Below, piece by piece: positions 44,268 through 53,087 of a DNA stretch of 64,000 nucleotides (its first letter is position 1; the number at the start of each line of letters is the position of its first letter). The notes below the pieces were generated by a model that was not told the DNA's origin, did no database searches, and was given only the letters and a program-made list of their open reading frames with translations. Origin of the DNA: Bactericera cockerelli (lineage: Eukaryota; Arthropoda; Insecta; Hemiptera; Triozidae). The stretch spans positions 29,498,189 through 29,562,188 of the forward strand of contig CM044959.1 of the NCBI GenBank assembly GCA_024516035.1, in the 5' to 3' direction. The position numbers and the translations under genes are program-made.

Positions 44268-45855
44268 TAGTGATGGCCGCGAACTGCGAGGCGAGGCGAA
44301 CTGTTCGCGCGAACTGCGAGCGCGAGTTTAGCAAAAACTCGCCTCGCACCTAAAAAAGTTCGCGCGAGGCGAACTGTAATAAAACTCGCCCCGCGCGAGC
44401 GCGAACCGTCATTTCTGCGAGGCGAGGCGAACTAGTTCGCGCGAACAGTTCGCAGTTCGCGCTAAATACTATGGTAATCCCATAGGGAAACTTTTGCAAT
44501 AGGAGCGTTTTAATAGATCATTTTATTAGAATTAAAAATACCAAGCGGCTTTTTTTGAAAAGTAAAGCCATTTGGAATTTTGGGGTGCTGCCACATAAAT
44601 CGGACTAACATGGGATTTATAGATTCGCAGTTTCAGTATTTATTGAGTTTGAGTTTCTTTACCATGCCAATCATAAGAATTATTTTAGAAATGTGTCATG
44701 CTTTTCAATAAGTACGAGCAAGGACTTGAGAAATCTTCCCTTTTTCTTTTTCGTCCGGGCGTGCTGCAGTTCCGCAGCTCCCTAGCACCGGCCGTGCCTA
44801 TAATTACATATATTCCATTGTTTAGTGTAGTGCAAATTTTGACTGTTATATTTTCAGTAATTACTAAACCTACAAACTAGAATCTGGACAAAGGTAGGTT
44901 TTTCAAAAACCATTCCAATTCCAAGAAATTGATAGGTAACACACCGCTCCATCAAGTATAAATAACGAACCGAAAATGAATGACTCATTCTTATGAAGAT
45001 TAAATTGAAAAGGAGGAAGGCAAAAATTCAACCCTTAGATAGACAATACAATAAATGAGGAAAGAAGTTGTAGTTAGTTTTTCGTGTGAAAGACAATATT
45101 AATGGGCATCTTGGCATGATTTGGATACCTAACATTAAAAAATCCTTCCCAGATTAAATTAATTAATAAAATGTTTTAAAATGTTCTCGGTAAAGAAAAT
45201 TCACGAACGTAGCTCCTTACTCTTCAAGAACGAATTGATAACTGATTTTCGTATAAAATAAAAAAAAACGCTTGCATACGAGTCTGCAACCATTGGGACA
45301 TTTTCATCTTTACTATTCAAGGTCTAAAACTTAACTGACCAAATTTCGTATTGTGCGCATGACACATATTGTGCGCATGACACATACTTTTTCTCTTCTC
45401 TCTTTTTATAATTTAATATTTCGTTACATAATTTCGTTACATAATTTTGGTTATGTGCCAGAGCAAAGACATGAAAATGTCAAAATTCCTATAGCTAGGT
45501 ATGTGTACTGTGTCCCATATTTGATATGTTTTTCGGTCGAACGACTTGTGAACATATGCATTAAATATATCAAAAGAATTGTTAAAAAACAGAGATTTTA
45601 TTATTCCTTTTTAAAGAACGATTCTGCATTGTTTTCATACTTTTTTAGCACTAGACACTCTGGAAGCGCGGGCGAACTGTGCGAACTAAACTCGCGCGAA
45701 CTGCGAGGCGAGGCGAGCGCGAACCGACGTAAGCGCGAGGCGAGGCGAACTCAAAATTTTGCGAGCGCGAGTTTCAAAAAAGTTCGCCTCGCGCCCTGCG
45801 AGGCGAGCGCGAGTCAAGCTAAAGTTCGCCTCGCCTCGCGCTTTTGCCATCACTA
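44268..45855. mobile_element. Non-autonomous hAT element, 1588 bp, inside the 5' LTR
   Basis: Perfect terminal inverted repeats TAGTGATGGC (44268) and GCCATCACTA (ending 45855), flanked by the 8 bp duplication ATTTACAA (44260-44267, 45856-45863). Removing the element and one duplication restores a 188 bp LTR identical in length to the 3' LTR. GC-rich subterminal arrays of GCGAGGCGAACT and its inverse lie at 44276-44465 and 45660-45845. The AT-rich interior has no transposase. Confidence 0.95.
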
Positions 45856-45863
45856 ATTTACAA

Positions 45864-45897
45864 AGTACGCTGATGTTACATGGTGTCAGGAGTGGGG
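45864..45897 (+). promoter_or_regulatory. End of 5' LTR and primer-binding site
   Basis: AGTACGCTGATGTTACA closes the LTR at 45880; TGGTGTCAGGAGTGGGG starts directly after. TGG complements the CCA end of a tRNA, as expected; the tRNA species was not determined. Confidence 0.75.
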
Positions 45898-45930
45898 TGA
45901 TTAATTTTATTGAGTGAATTAAAATTAATA

Positions 45931-47913
45931 ATGGAATGTCACGTACCAAATAAGTTCGACGGAGAGCAGGAAAATCTGAATGATCAGTGGAAGAAATTTA
46001 TACAACAGTTTGAACTATTCTTAAAAGCGTCGGAGAAAGAGGCAGCTAAAGATGACGGTAAGGTAGCATTACTTTTGAACATAGGAGGAGAATCACTGCT
46101 TGATATTTACAATGCTTTGGAACTTAGTAAGAAGACAAAGTATAATGAAGTGAGAGATGCATTACAGAAATATTTTGAACCCACTAAGAATATTATTTAT
46201 GAAAGGTATAAATTCTTGAGTTATCCTCCACAAAACAATGATCAAAGTATTGACCATTATGTGTTAGAGTTGAAAAAACGAGTGACCAGTTGCGAATATC
46301 ATGTTGAAGAAAGAAACAATATGGTTAGAGACAAATTCGTAATGGGAGTGAAGGACATTAACTTGAGATGTAGATTCCTAGACGAAAATAAATTAACCCT
46401 AGATCAAGCAGTGGATTTAGCCAAGAAATATCACACAGTAAGATACCAATCAAATGATATGTCCAAGTTAGATATGACTAGCAAAGAAGAAAAATATGAG
46501 AAAGAAGTTGATTTTGTGAGGAAGAAAAGATTTACTAGTCAGAATGATTGTAATAAGTGCGGTAGGTTCCACAATGACAGTATGATTTGCCCAGCTATAA
46601 ATGGGATTTGTTATTTCTGCCAGAAAAGAGGACATTTTGCCTCAAAATGCATTTTGAAGAGTCAAAGTAATGATAACTATACTGACAGGTCAAAATTATT
46701 TTCTAAAGACTACAGAGATAATAATCGAGCGTCTTATGGAAACGGAAGGAGAGTGCAGTTACTGGAAGAAGAGAATGCTGAGTATTCAAGGAGGCAGGCT
46801 TCGAATGAAAATGTGATGGAAATGTTACAAGTAGATTCTTTGGGTAAAAATATCGAAACCGAGTGGAATGAAAGAATAAAATTAAAGAATAGATACATAG
46901 AGTGTAAATTAGATACAGGCGCACAGTGCAACGCTATTTCATTAAATTTGGTTAAATCTTTGTATTATTCCGATAATGATTATGTACTAGAGAAACTGAT
47001 AAAGCCAACTAATATGAAATTAATTGCTTACAGTAATAATACAATTAAACCAATAGGTACTATTGTAATACCAAGCTTTATCAAAGGCAAATATTATCCT
47101 TTAAAATTTGTGGTGGTTGATCTAAAATCAAAACCTATCCTAGGATTAAATACCTGTTCTAAGACTGGATTAGTTAACAGACTATCAAGCAGTGATAAAA
47201 TTTTTGAGTCAAAAGAAGATTTAATTTTTCATGAATCAGTATTCACAGGGACAGGAAAGTCCCCGGAAAAGCATAAAGCAGACAGCAATATTTTCATCAA
47301 TGAATTGGCTCCGGGTCCAAGTTATCCAGCACATGAGAAGAAATTGAAAATGGCGTTATATGCCACAGAGAGAGAGACGGATTTCCAGCAGGTAACAAGT
47401 AATGTACAAAATAATTCATGGCCAATGGGAGGGAAAAAATTAAATAAAGAAATCAAGCTACCTACTGAGGCCTGGGAACAGATAGGTTCTGATATCATAG
47501 AATTCAAAGGAATAAATTATTTAATTGTTTATGATTATTATTCAAAATGGATAGAAGTGGAGCGATTAAAAAATGGCGATTCTAACGAGCTAATAACTAA
47601 ATTTGAGAAAATTTTCTCCTATCATGGAGCTCCAAGCACTATTATCTCTGATGATGTACCGTATTCTTGTGTTCAATTCCAAAAATTCCTAAAAGATTGG
47701 AATATAAGAAGTACAACATCAAGTCCGAGGTATTCAAAAGGAAACGGACTGTCCCAGAAAGCAATAAATATTGCAATGGAAATATTGGAGAAGGATAATG
47801 GAAATTTAAATGTGGCATTATTGCAATATCGAAGTCATCCAATAATAGGTATTGGATTTTCTCCCGCTCAAATGTTATTTGGTAGACATTTGAAAGAAAA
47901 AATAATCCAATAA
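45931..47913 (+). CDS. Gag-protease-integrase fusion polyprotein lacking RT and RNase H
   Basis: One uninterrupted frame of 660 codons from the ATG at 45931. The order is: a Gag core (to about residue 200); two zinc knuckles (CNKCGRFHNDSMIC and CYFCQKRGHFASKC, about residues 208-245); a retropepsin-like protease with LDTGAQCNAIS (about residue 330) and PILGLNTC; a short piece resembling the start of the RT region; then integrase core TEAWEQIGSDI, YDYYSKW and IISDD. The usual roughly 450 residues of RT and RNase H are missing with the frame kept. At the integrase third acidic position, NGLSQKA has Gln where NG-x2-E is expected, and SDDVP replaces SDNGP. It could still package and process, but not copy or integrate itself. 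A domesticated role is less likely given fresh LTRs. Confidence 0.9.
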   Translation: MECHVPNKFDGEQENLNDQWKKFIQQFELFLKASEKEAAKDDGKVALLLNIGGESLLDIYNALELSKKTKYNEVRDALQKYFEPTKNIIYERYKFLSYPPQNNDQSIDHYVLELKKRVTSCEYHVEERNNMVRDKFVMGVKDINLRCRFLDENKLTLDQAVDLAKKYHTVRYQSNDMSKLDMTSKEEKYEKEVDFVRKKRFTSQNDCNKCGRFHNDSMICPAINGICYFCQKRGHFASKCILKSQSNDNYTDRSKLFSKDYRDNNRASYGNGRRVQLLEEENAEYSRRQASNENVMEMLQVDSLGKNIETEWNERIKLKNRYIECKLDTGAQCNAISLNLVKSLYYSDNDYVLEKLIKPTNMKLIAYSNNTIKPIGTIVIPSFIKGKYYPLKFVVVDLKSKPILGLNTCSKTGLVNRLSSSDKIFESKEDLIFHESVFTGTGKSPEKHKADSNIFINELAPGPSYPAHEKKLKMALYATERETDFQQVTSNVQNNSWPMGGKKLNKEIKLPTEAWEQIGSDIIEFKGINYLIVYDYYSKWIEVERLKNGDSNELITKFEKIFSYHGAPSTIISDDVPYSCVQFQKFLKDWNIRSTTSSPRYSKGNGLSQKAINIAMEILEKDNGNLNVALLQYRSHPIIGIGFSPAQMLFGRHLKEKIIQ

Positions 47914-47932
47914 TTTTACTAATGTCAAACTT

Positions 47933-47935
<3 letters not shown>

Positions 47936-47977
<42 letters not shown>
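47936..47977 (+). repeat. Internal poly(A) run in the LTR element
   Basis: About 42 A residues follow the ORF stop by about 20 bases, inside the element and far from the LTR poly(A) signal. It could mark template switching or an RNA-mediated deletion during reverse transcription. Confidence 0.9.
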
Positions 47978-47979
<2 letters not shown>

Positions 47980-48087
47980 GCTCAACATAGTTTTTGTCTG
48001 ATAGCAATGAAGAAAAGAGAGAAGAATTCACCAAGAGCTTTCCAGGAACAGGGAAAGATTCTGAGCTGAGGCTGCCTTCACATTATC

Positions 48088-48132
48088 AGGGGAGGATGTA
48101 GGAGATGATTCTTTCACGTTGTCAGGGGAGGA
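48088..48132 (+). promoter_or_regulatory. Duplicated polypurine tract before the 3' LTR
   Basis: CAGGGGAGGATGTAGGAGATG occurs at 48088 and, as PPT plus LTR start, at 48123. The first copy includes the first bases of an LTR, so the second-strand primer site and LTR start have been duplicated in tandem. Confidence 0.7.
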
Positions 48133-48320
48133 TGTAGGAGATGCTGAGTTGCTACGGCAACACAAGTTGTTGATCGGAAAATACTTCTTTTTTCTTTTTG
48201 AACCATTTTACCTTCAGTTGAATTTAGGAAACGTTTGATTGAATTGTAACAAATATAAATTTATCTTGTTTAAGTAATAAAAGTTCTTATCATTTATTTA
48301 CAAAGTACGCTGATGTTACA
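48133..48320 (+). repeat. 3' LTR, intact, 188 bp
   Basis: TGTAGGAGATG to GATGTTACA, followed by the GTAGG duplication. Serves as the intact reference for the interrupted 5' LTR. Confidence 0.92.
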
Positions 48321-48340
48321 GTAGGTAATATAGAAATAAA

Positions 48341-48680
48341 CAGCCTCCGTGGCGTAATGGTTGTGACTACTGCCCGTAGTCCAGAGTTCCCGAGTTCAAC
48401 TCCCGGCTGGGGCAGACTTTTCGAAGAATATTCTGTTCCATCCAAACACGTGAGGCTGCCATTACCCAGGCTGGGTGAGGTTAATGTGGGTAGCTGGTAC
48501 GATTCCCAGCGAATGGAGGGTAAAACCCCCGTACTAATACAGGACGTTAAATCAAATAGAATCGTTGGCGTTAGGAAGGGCATCCAGCCGTAAAAAATGT
48601 GCCAAAACCAATCAAACTCAACCATGAGGTTCAACAACGTCGACCCTGCTCGAGCGGGATAAGACAGAGAAAAAGAAGAA
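48341..48680 (+). repeat. tRNA-headed SINE with body shared by the 5S SINEs and RTE-like tail
   Basis: A box CCGTGGCGTAATGGTTGTGA, B box GAGTTCAACTCCC; the shared body CCAGGCTGGGTGAGGTTAAT and GGAGGGTAAAACCCC; then a tail GTTAGGAAGGGCATCCAGCC, a style of 3' end I associate with RTE-type LINEs. The tail suggests which LINE mobilises it; this is inference. Confidence 0.75.
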
Positions 48681-48824
48681 GGTAATATAGAAATAATTTG
48701 CAGTAAGGCAATGTTTTTGTTGAGCAAAATTGGCATGCTTTTCGAGTTTTACAGTAGCAGATTTTAACACGATTCGCATACAATGTGTGCAATCTACACT
48801 AATTGATAATAATTTGTTTGTTTA

Positions 48825-49040
48825 GCCAGCGTCGGTGGCACGTTGAATGCACCAGTTCTCATTCTGTCACTGAAGTAAAGCAACGTACCGCGAGGTTAGG
48901 ACTTGGATGGGTGACCATGGCTATTCCTGGCCCAATCAAGCTGGGTGAGGTTAATTTGAGTACCTTGTTTGTAAGTTTCCAGCGAATGAAGAGGAAAACC
49001 CCCGCCGGGTTATGACCGCGCAGTTAAGCGACGTTAAAAA
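48825..49040 (+). repeat. 5S-rRNA-derived SINE, plus strand, best copy
   Basis: GCCAGCGTCGGTGGCACGTT, CACTGAAGTAAAGCAACGT and TTGGATGGGTGACC correspond to the 3' half and internal promoter of 5S rRNA. The body AAGCTGGGTGAGGTTAATTT and GAGGAAAACCCCCGCC is the same as in the tRNA-headed SINE next to it. Ends AGCGACGTTAAA. Confidence 0.85.
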
Positions 49041-49794
49041 TTAATGTTTATAGTATGTACCTTAGAAATTCGTTTTAGATCAGACCCATTTTTTTCTGCT
49101 TTCTTCTCTAAATAGTCTTGTCAGCTGACTAAGCTCATTGGAGTTTTACATTATAAAATACCATACTTGGGTTGAAAATCGCCTATCCAAATCACTTTGG
49201 GGTACATTTCTACTACATGAATCTAGTGCCAAGAAAGAAATAAATAGGTACTTTCTGTAAGAAATTTTATTTTTGCTTCACCCTGTATTATATTACAAAG
49301 CAATAAACTGCAAAATATATAGTGTTATTAGTTTATCTAAATACAGTTACTATCGATATTTTTTCTCAATATAATCTAGAGGTATTTTTAGTTTTAAACA
49401 AACATAAACGTCACCCACGTCTTAGCATCATAAAAAGCAACAATCTCACTAATAATAATAATAAACCTACGTCCGAAAGTAATAATTATAATTCTTATAA
49501 TAATGTATCAATATAATTATATTATGTGCATAGGTATCATGCATTTATAACAGGAGAGTGTTTGGCATCGGGCGGGAGTAGATTCTTAGCAGCTCCAGTT
49601 TGCTTCTAGCTTCTGTTTCCGAATGGAAATCAATTCGTCGGGCCGTGTTTTATTACAAATCGCTTGGATCCGTGTTCTATAGCTGCCATGATAATGTGAT
49701 ACTGCTGTGAATTTTTTGTTCGTTGTCTCAACGTTTCTTTAGTCTATTACATTTAGGTCATTCGAGACATAGGTTTCAACCTCCATTTGTTATA
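49041..49794. other. KCTD intron, non-coding
   Basis: No supported gene. 49560-49780 is less AT-rich than its surroundings but shows no open frame or splice pair I can defend. Confidence 0.35.
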
Positions 49795-49925
49795 AACTAG
49801 CTCACCACATGAACCTCACCCAGCCTAGGTTGATCCAGCATCACGAATGTTCAAATTTGCAACCTATCGAAGATCTAACCTCGCTGGACGTTGCAACTTT
49901 AGTGACAGAAGAAGGACTGCTGTAT
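49795..49925 (-). repeat. 5S-rRNA-derived SINE, minus strand, partial
   Basis: On the minus strand CACTAAAGTTGCAACGTCCA, then GCGAGGTTAGATCTTCG, GTGATGCTGG and CTAGGCTGGGTGAGGTTCAT. The GGATGGGTGACC box is degraded. Confidence 0.6.
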
Positions 49926-49977
49926 TCACTGTCGCGTCGCCGGCTTTGTCTGTGCTGTGACAGCTGAGCATAAATAG

Positions 49978-50105
49978 GAAAACGGAATCCGGTATTGAAC
50001 CCTTACGATGACCGGACGGAATCCGGTATTGAAATATTGACGGGACGGAATCGACGAGACGGAATACGGTAAAAAAAAAGGTAAATGGGACGGTATTCGG
50101 TGCTT
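49978..50105. repeat. Short irregular repeats of GGACGGAAT(C/A)CGGTA
   Basis: The motif GGAATCCGGTATTGAA occurs twice, with degenerate GGAATCGACGAGACGG and GGACGGTATTCGG copies, over about 130 bp. Confidence 0.55.
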
Positions 50106-51719
50106 CCCAACAACATTCCTATTTTCCCAGATAACCAATTGCAAATATTTTCCGTTTTTTGAAAGTCGATAAAAAGACCTTAGCCATTTATTGTGTAGGT
50201 ACCGACATTATAAACTATTTACTGAGGGTCGTGAATTGACCACGTCCAAGATAAACAAAGTAATAACCGCATCAGTAGCAGCAGTATCCACGGAACAGTT
50301 TAGGAATCCGCAGTGTTAATTGTCCGCACACGATTTTGTTCTGACCGGGAGTCGAGGTGATAATTGCGTGATCTTGCTCCAGCTTGGTGAGAATGTTAAA
50401 TGATTTTCTGTTCTCTAATGGAACGTTTGTGGAGGTCTGAATTTTTCAATTCTGTTCAATTAAAAGCGGTGCGAATGCATGCAGTCCGTGCATTCAGAGT
50501 TGCTAGTTTTTTGCCTTCATTTAATGCAGACTAGCGAGGAACTAAGCTCGTATTATTATTGAGATGTTAACAAATCGACTGCAAAAGAGAAACATTATTT
50601 CCTTTAAAAAAATTCCAGTTAAGATACCATACGTTTATAGTGATGGAGAATTGAACCCACAGTTTAAAAGTACTGTTTCACATTATCAAAGTACCAGTTC
50701 AAATCAAGAGTACCGTACTTGCTCCTTGATTTGGCACTGTTAATATGGTGGTGTTCATCCTTAAAAAATGGGGTGATTTAGTTGACAAATTTATATTATC
50801 TAATCGCTGAGCTAAATTTTTACGAAACTGCCTTCTGTGATTATGCAAAGTACAGTTTGTGCTCTAATAAGTCGTGTGATTTTATAATTTGAAATAAATT
50901 GATCAGATGCAGGAATTCAGATCGCCTTGTAATTTATAACCAACGTGATTGTGTAAATTTTATTGGACATAATTAAATTTAAAAGAGGAAAAAATGCTCC
51001 ATCTTTAAGTTAAATCTTATATTATAAAATGATCCTGCATAACTAATTATGTTTGCTATCTTCTCCAAAACTGTTTGTCTGATCTTAATAATATTTTGCA
51101 TAATTGCTCATGGTAGTGTCTAGGTGGTTTTGGTCGGTAGAAAAAAAATTGCAAAAATCTAAGGTACCTAATTATTCAGATTGCTTGATTTACAAAAGTT
51201 AAGCTTTTTCAGCCAAAAATCTAAGTCTCCTAGTAAAAAATAAGCAGTCTTAATTGAAAGGGATAAAAACAATTATAACAAAAGTGGCTAGTTTGTATCC
51301 AAAGTAGCAGAAATGTGGCTAGATTTTACCATACATATTTGAGTATGGCATTATCTAAAAGACCAATGGGGTAATAATATCTCAGTTTGGGTACTGGGTA
51401 GACCGATACCTTATCAATGTAAGTAAGGCGGGGCTTCAAATCCCAGCCGATTCATTTCATTCACACAAAATGTTAATACGAGTATTTACCTTAAGTACCG
51501 ACGGCTGCTCCTGAGTTCCAGCCGAAGTCATGGCCCTATATTGTTCTTTCCCAATTCTACTCTAATACACAATGAGGCATTGCCGTTCATCGTTGCATTT
51601 GGCGCCACCGCACTGAAGTATGTACACATTATACACCCAAAACAACTATTTGGGTCTATGATATATTATATATTTACAACTTGGGGGTTTAAAAATGTGC
51701 TCAGCACAGCATATACATA
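50106..51719. other. KCTD intron, mostly non-coding
   Basis: No supported coding sequence. 50260-50385 ends in CCAGCTTG/GTGAGAATG, a plausible donor, and could be an alternative 5' exon; a tRNA-like GGGGCTTCAAATCCCAG near 51432 may be an eroded SINE head. Confidence 0.3.
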
Positions 51720-51779
51720 GATATACTCATGCGCGGATATAGGGGGGGGCACGGGGGGCACGTGCCCCCCCAGATTTTT

Positions 51780-52470
51780 TCGGTAAGCGGTGTTTCTCAA
51801 ATTTCATTATACCTAATCCCGTAAAAAAAAAAGATCTCAATGAGTTAGGGCGGCACGGGACCCAAAATAATTCCCAATTCTAAGGCTAATCCTGTAAAAA
51901 AAATGATCTCAATGAGTTAGGGGGGCATGGGACCCAAAATAATTCCCAATTCTAAGACTAATCCCGTAAAAAAAAAGATCTCAATAAGTTAGGGGGGCAC
52001 GGGACCCAAAATAATTCCCAATTCTAAGACTAATCCCGTTAAAAAAAAGATCTCAATAAGTTAGGAGGGCACGGGACCCAAAGTAATTCCCAATTCTAAG
52101 GCTAATCCTGTAAAAAAAAAATGATCTCAATGAGTGAGGGGGGCACGGGACTCAAAATAATTCCCAATTCTAAGACTAATCCCGTAAAAAAAAGATCTCA
52201 ATAAGTTAGGGGGGCACGGGACTCAAAATAATTCGCAAGTCTAAGTCTAATCTCGTAAAAAAAAAAGATCTCAAAAAGTTAGGGGGCACGGGACCCAAAA
52301 TAATTCCCAATTCTAAGAGTAATCCCATAAAACAAAGATCTCAATAAGTCAGGGGGGCACGGGACCCAAAATAATTCCCAATTCTAAGAATAATCCTGTA
52401 AAAAAATGATCTCAATGAGTGAGGGGGGCACGGGACTCAAAATAATTTCCAATTCTAACACCAATAAGAA
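51780..52470. repeat. 72 bp tandem repeat, about nine units
   Basis: The GCACGGGACCCAAAATAATT block recurs at 51853, 51925, 51998, 52069, 52143, 52214, 52286, 52357 and 52428. Units alternate between ATGATCTCAATGAGT and AGATCTCAATAAGT forms, with variable A-runs. Confidence 0.9.
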
Positions 52471-52484
52471 ATAACTAAAATAAT

Positions 52485-53023
52485 AAAGTTGTCAAATCCA
52501 CACAGATTGTCCGAGAAACCTGAAATTTTACCTATAGGTCCATTTGGATCAGGGAATATATCTCTAGGGTTCAGCGACACAAAAAATCACATTTTTCGAC
52601 CGAAATGACATTTTATTCTCAAAAATTGTCGTGACGGCGCCGCGGCGGCGTATCAACTCAAAAAGAGAAAGTTTTAAGCAAGGGTTCAAGTTTTCATTTG
52701 AGATATCAATCACGAAATTCTGATGAGCCGTTCTTGAGCTACGTTGAGTAAGGACATAAAATGGATGGGTAAACAAAAAGTATTTACGTTTTTTGACCTG
52801 AATGACATTTTTCTCGAAATATGTCGTGACAAACTCATAGCAAGTATGTTTTTGCAAGGGTCTTCATTTGACATATTGATCGCAAAATTCTGATGAGCCA
52901 TTCTTGAGCTCCAGTAAGGAGAATAAATGGATGGGTGACACGAAAAATATTGACATTTGTGTGTGTATGTGTGTGTGTGTGTGTTTGTGTTAGGCTTGTG
53001 AAGCGGCGGGTGCAACCCGCTAG
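52485..53023 (+). mobile_element. 5'-truncated Helitron inside the hAT-like element
   Basis: From CAAATCCACACAGATTG it follows the Helitron at 25443-26524 (CGAGAAACCTGAAATTTT, TCTGATGAGCCGTTCTTGAG), ending GCGGGTGCAACCCGCTAG before T at 53023. The 5' TCTATATC end is missing. Confidence 0.75.
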
Positions 53024-53087
53024 TTAGGTATATTGTGCGATTGTGCCCCCCCAGTACAAGAGGGCTATATCCGCGCATGGATATACT

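Larger units (their letters stand above)
44097..48320 (+). mobile_element. LTR retrotransposon, Ty3/gypsy-like, RT-deleted, with nested hAT
   Basis: 188 bp LTRs (5': 44097-44267 plus 45864-45880, split by a hAT element; 3': 48133-48320) begin TGTAGGAGATG and end GATGTTACA. By eye they are identical. Flanking duplication GTAGG at 44092-44096 and 48321-48325. A primer-binding site starts at 45881 (TGGTGTCAGGAGTGGGG) and a polypurine tract AGGGGAGGA lies at 48124-48132. One reading frame lies between. Identical LTRs mean a recent insertion. Confidence 0.92.
51728..53079. mobile_element. Non-autonomous hAT-like element carrying a satellite and a Helitron remnant
   Basis: Terminal inverted repeats CATGCGCGGATATAG (51728) and CTATATCCGCGCATG (ending 53079) with perfect 8 bp duplications GATATACT (51720-51727, 53080-53087). 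Inside are a G/C-run, a 72 bp tandem array and a 5'-truncated Helitron. No transposase. Confidence 0.9.

Noticed and set aside
45353..45949. ORFs on both strands in the right arm of the hAT element
   Set aside because: Composition comes from the GCGAGGCGAACT arrays; no transposase motifs.
48825..48925. Functional 5S rRNA gene
   Set aside because: Only the 3' half and internal promoter are present, followed by a SINE body; several partial copies exist.
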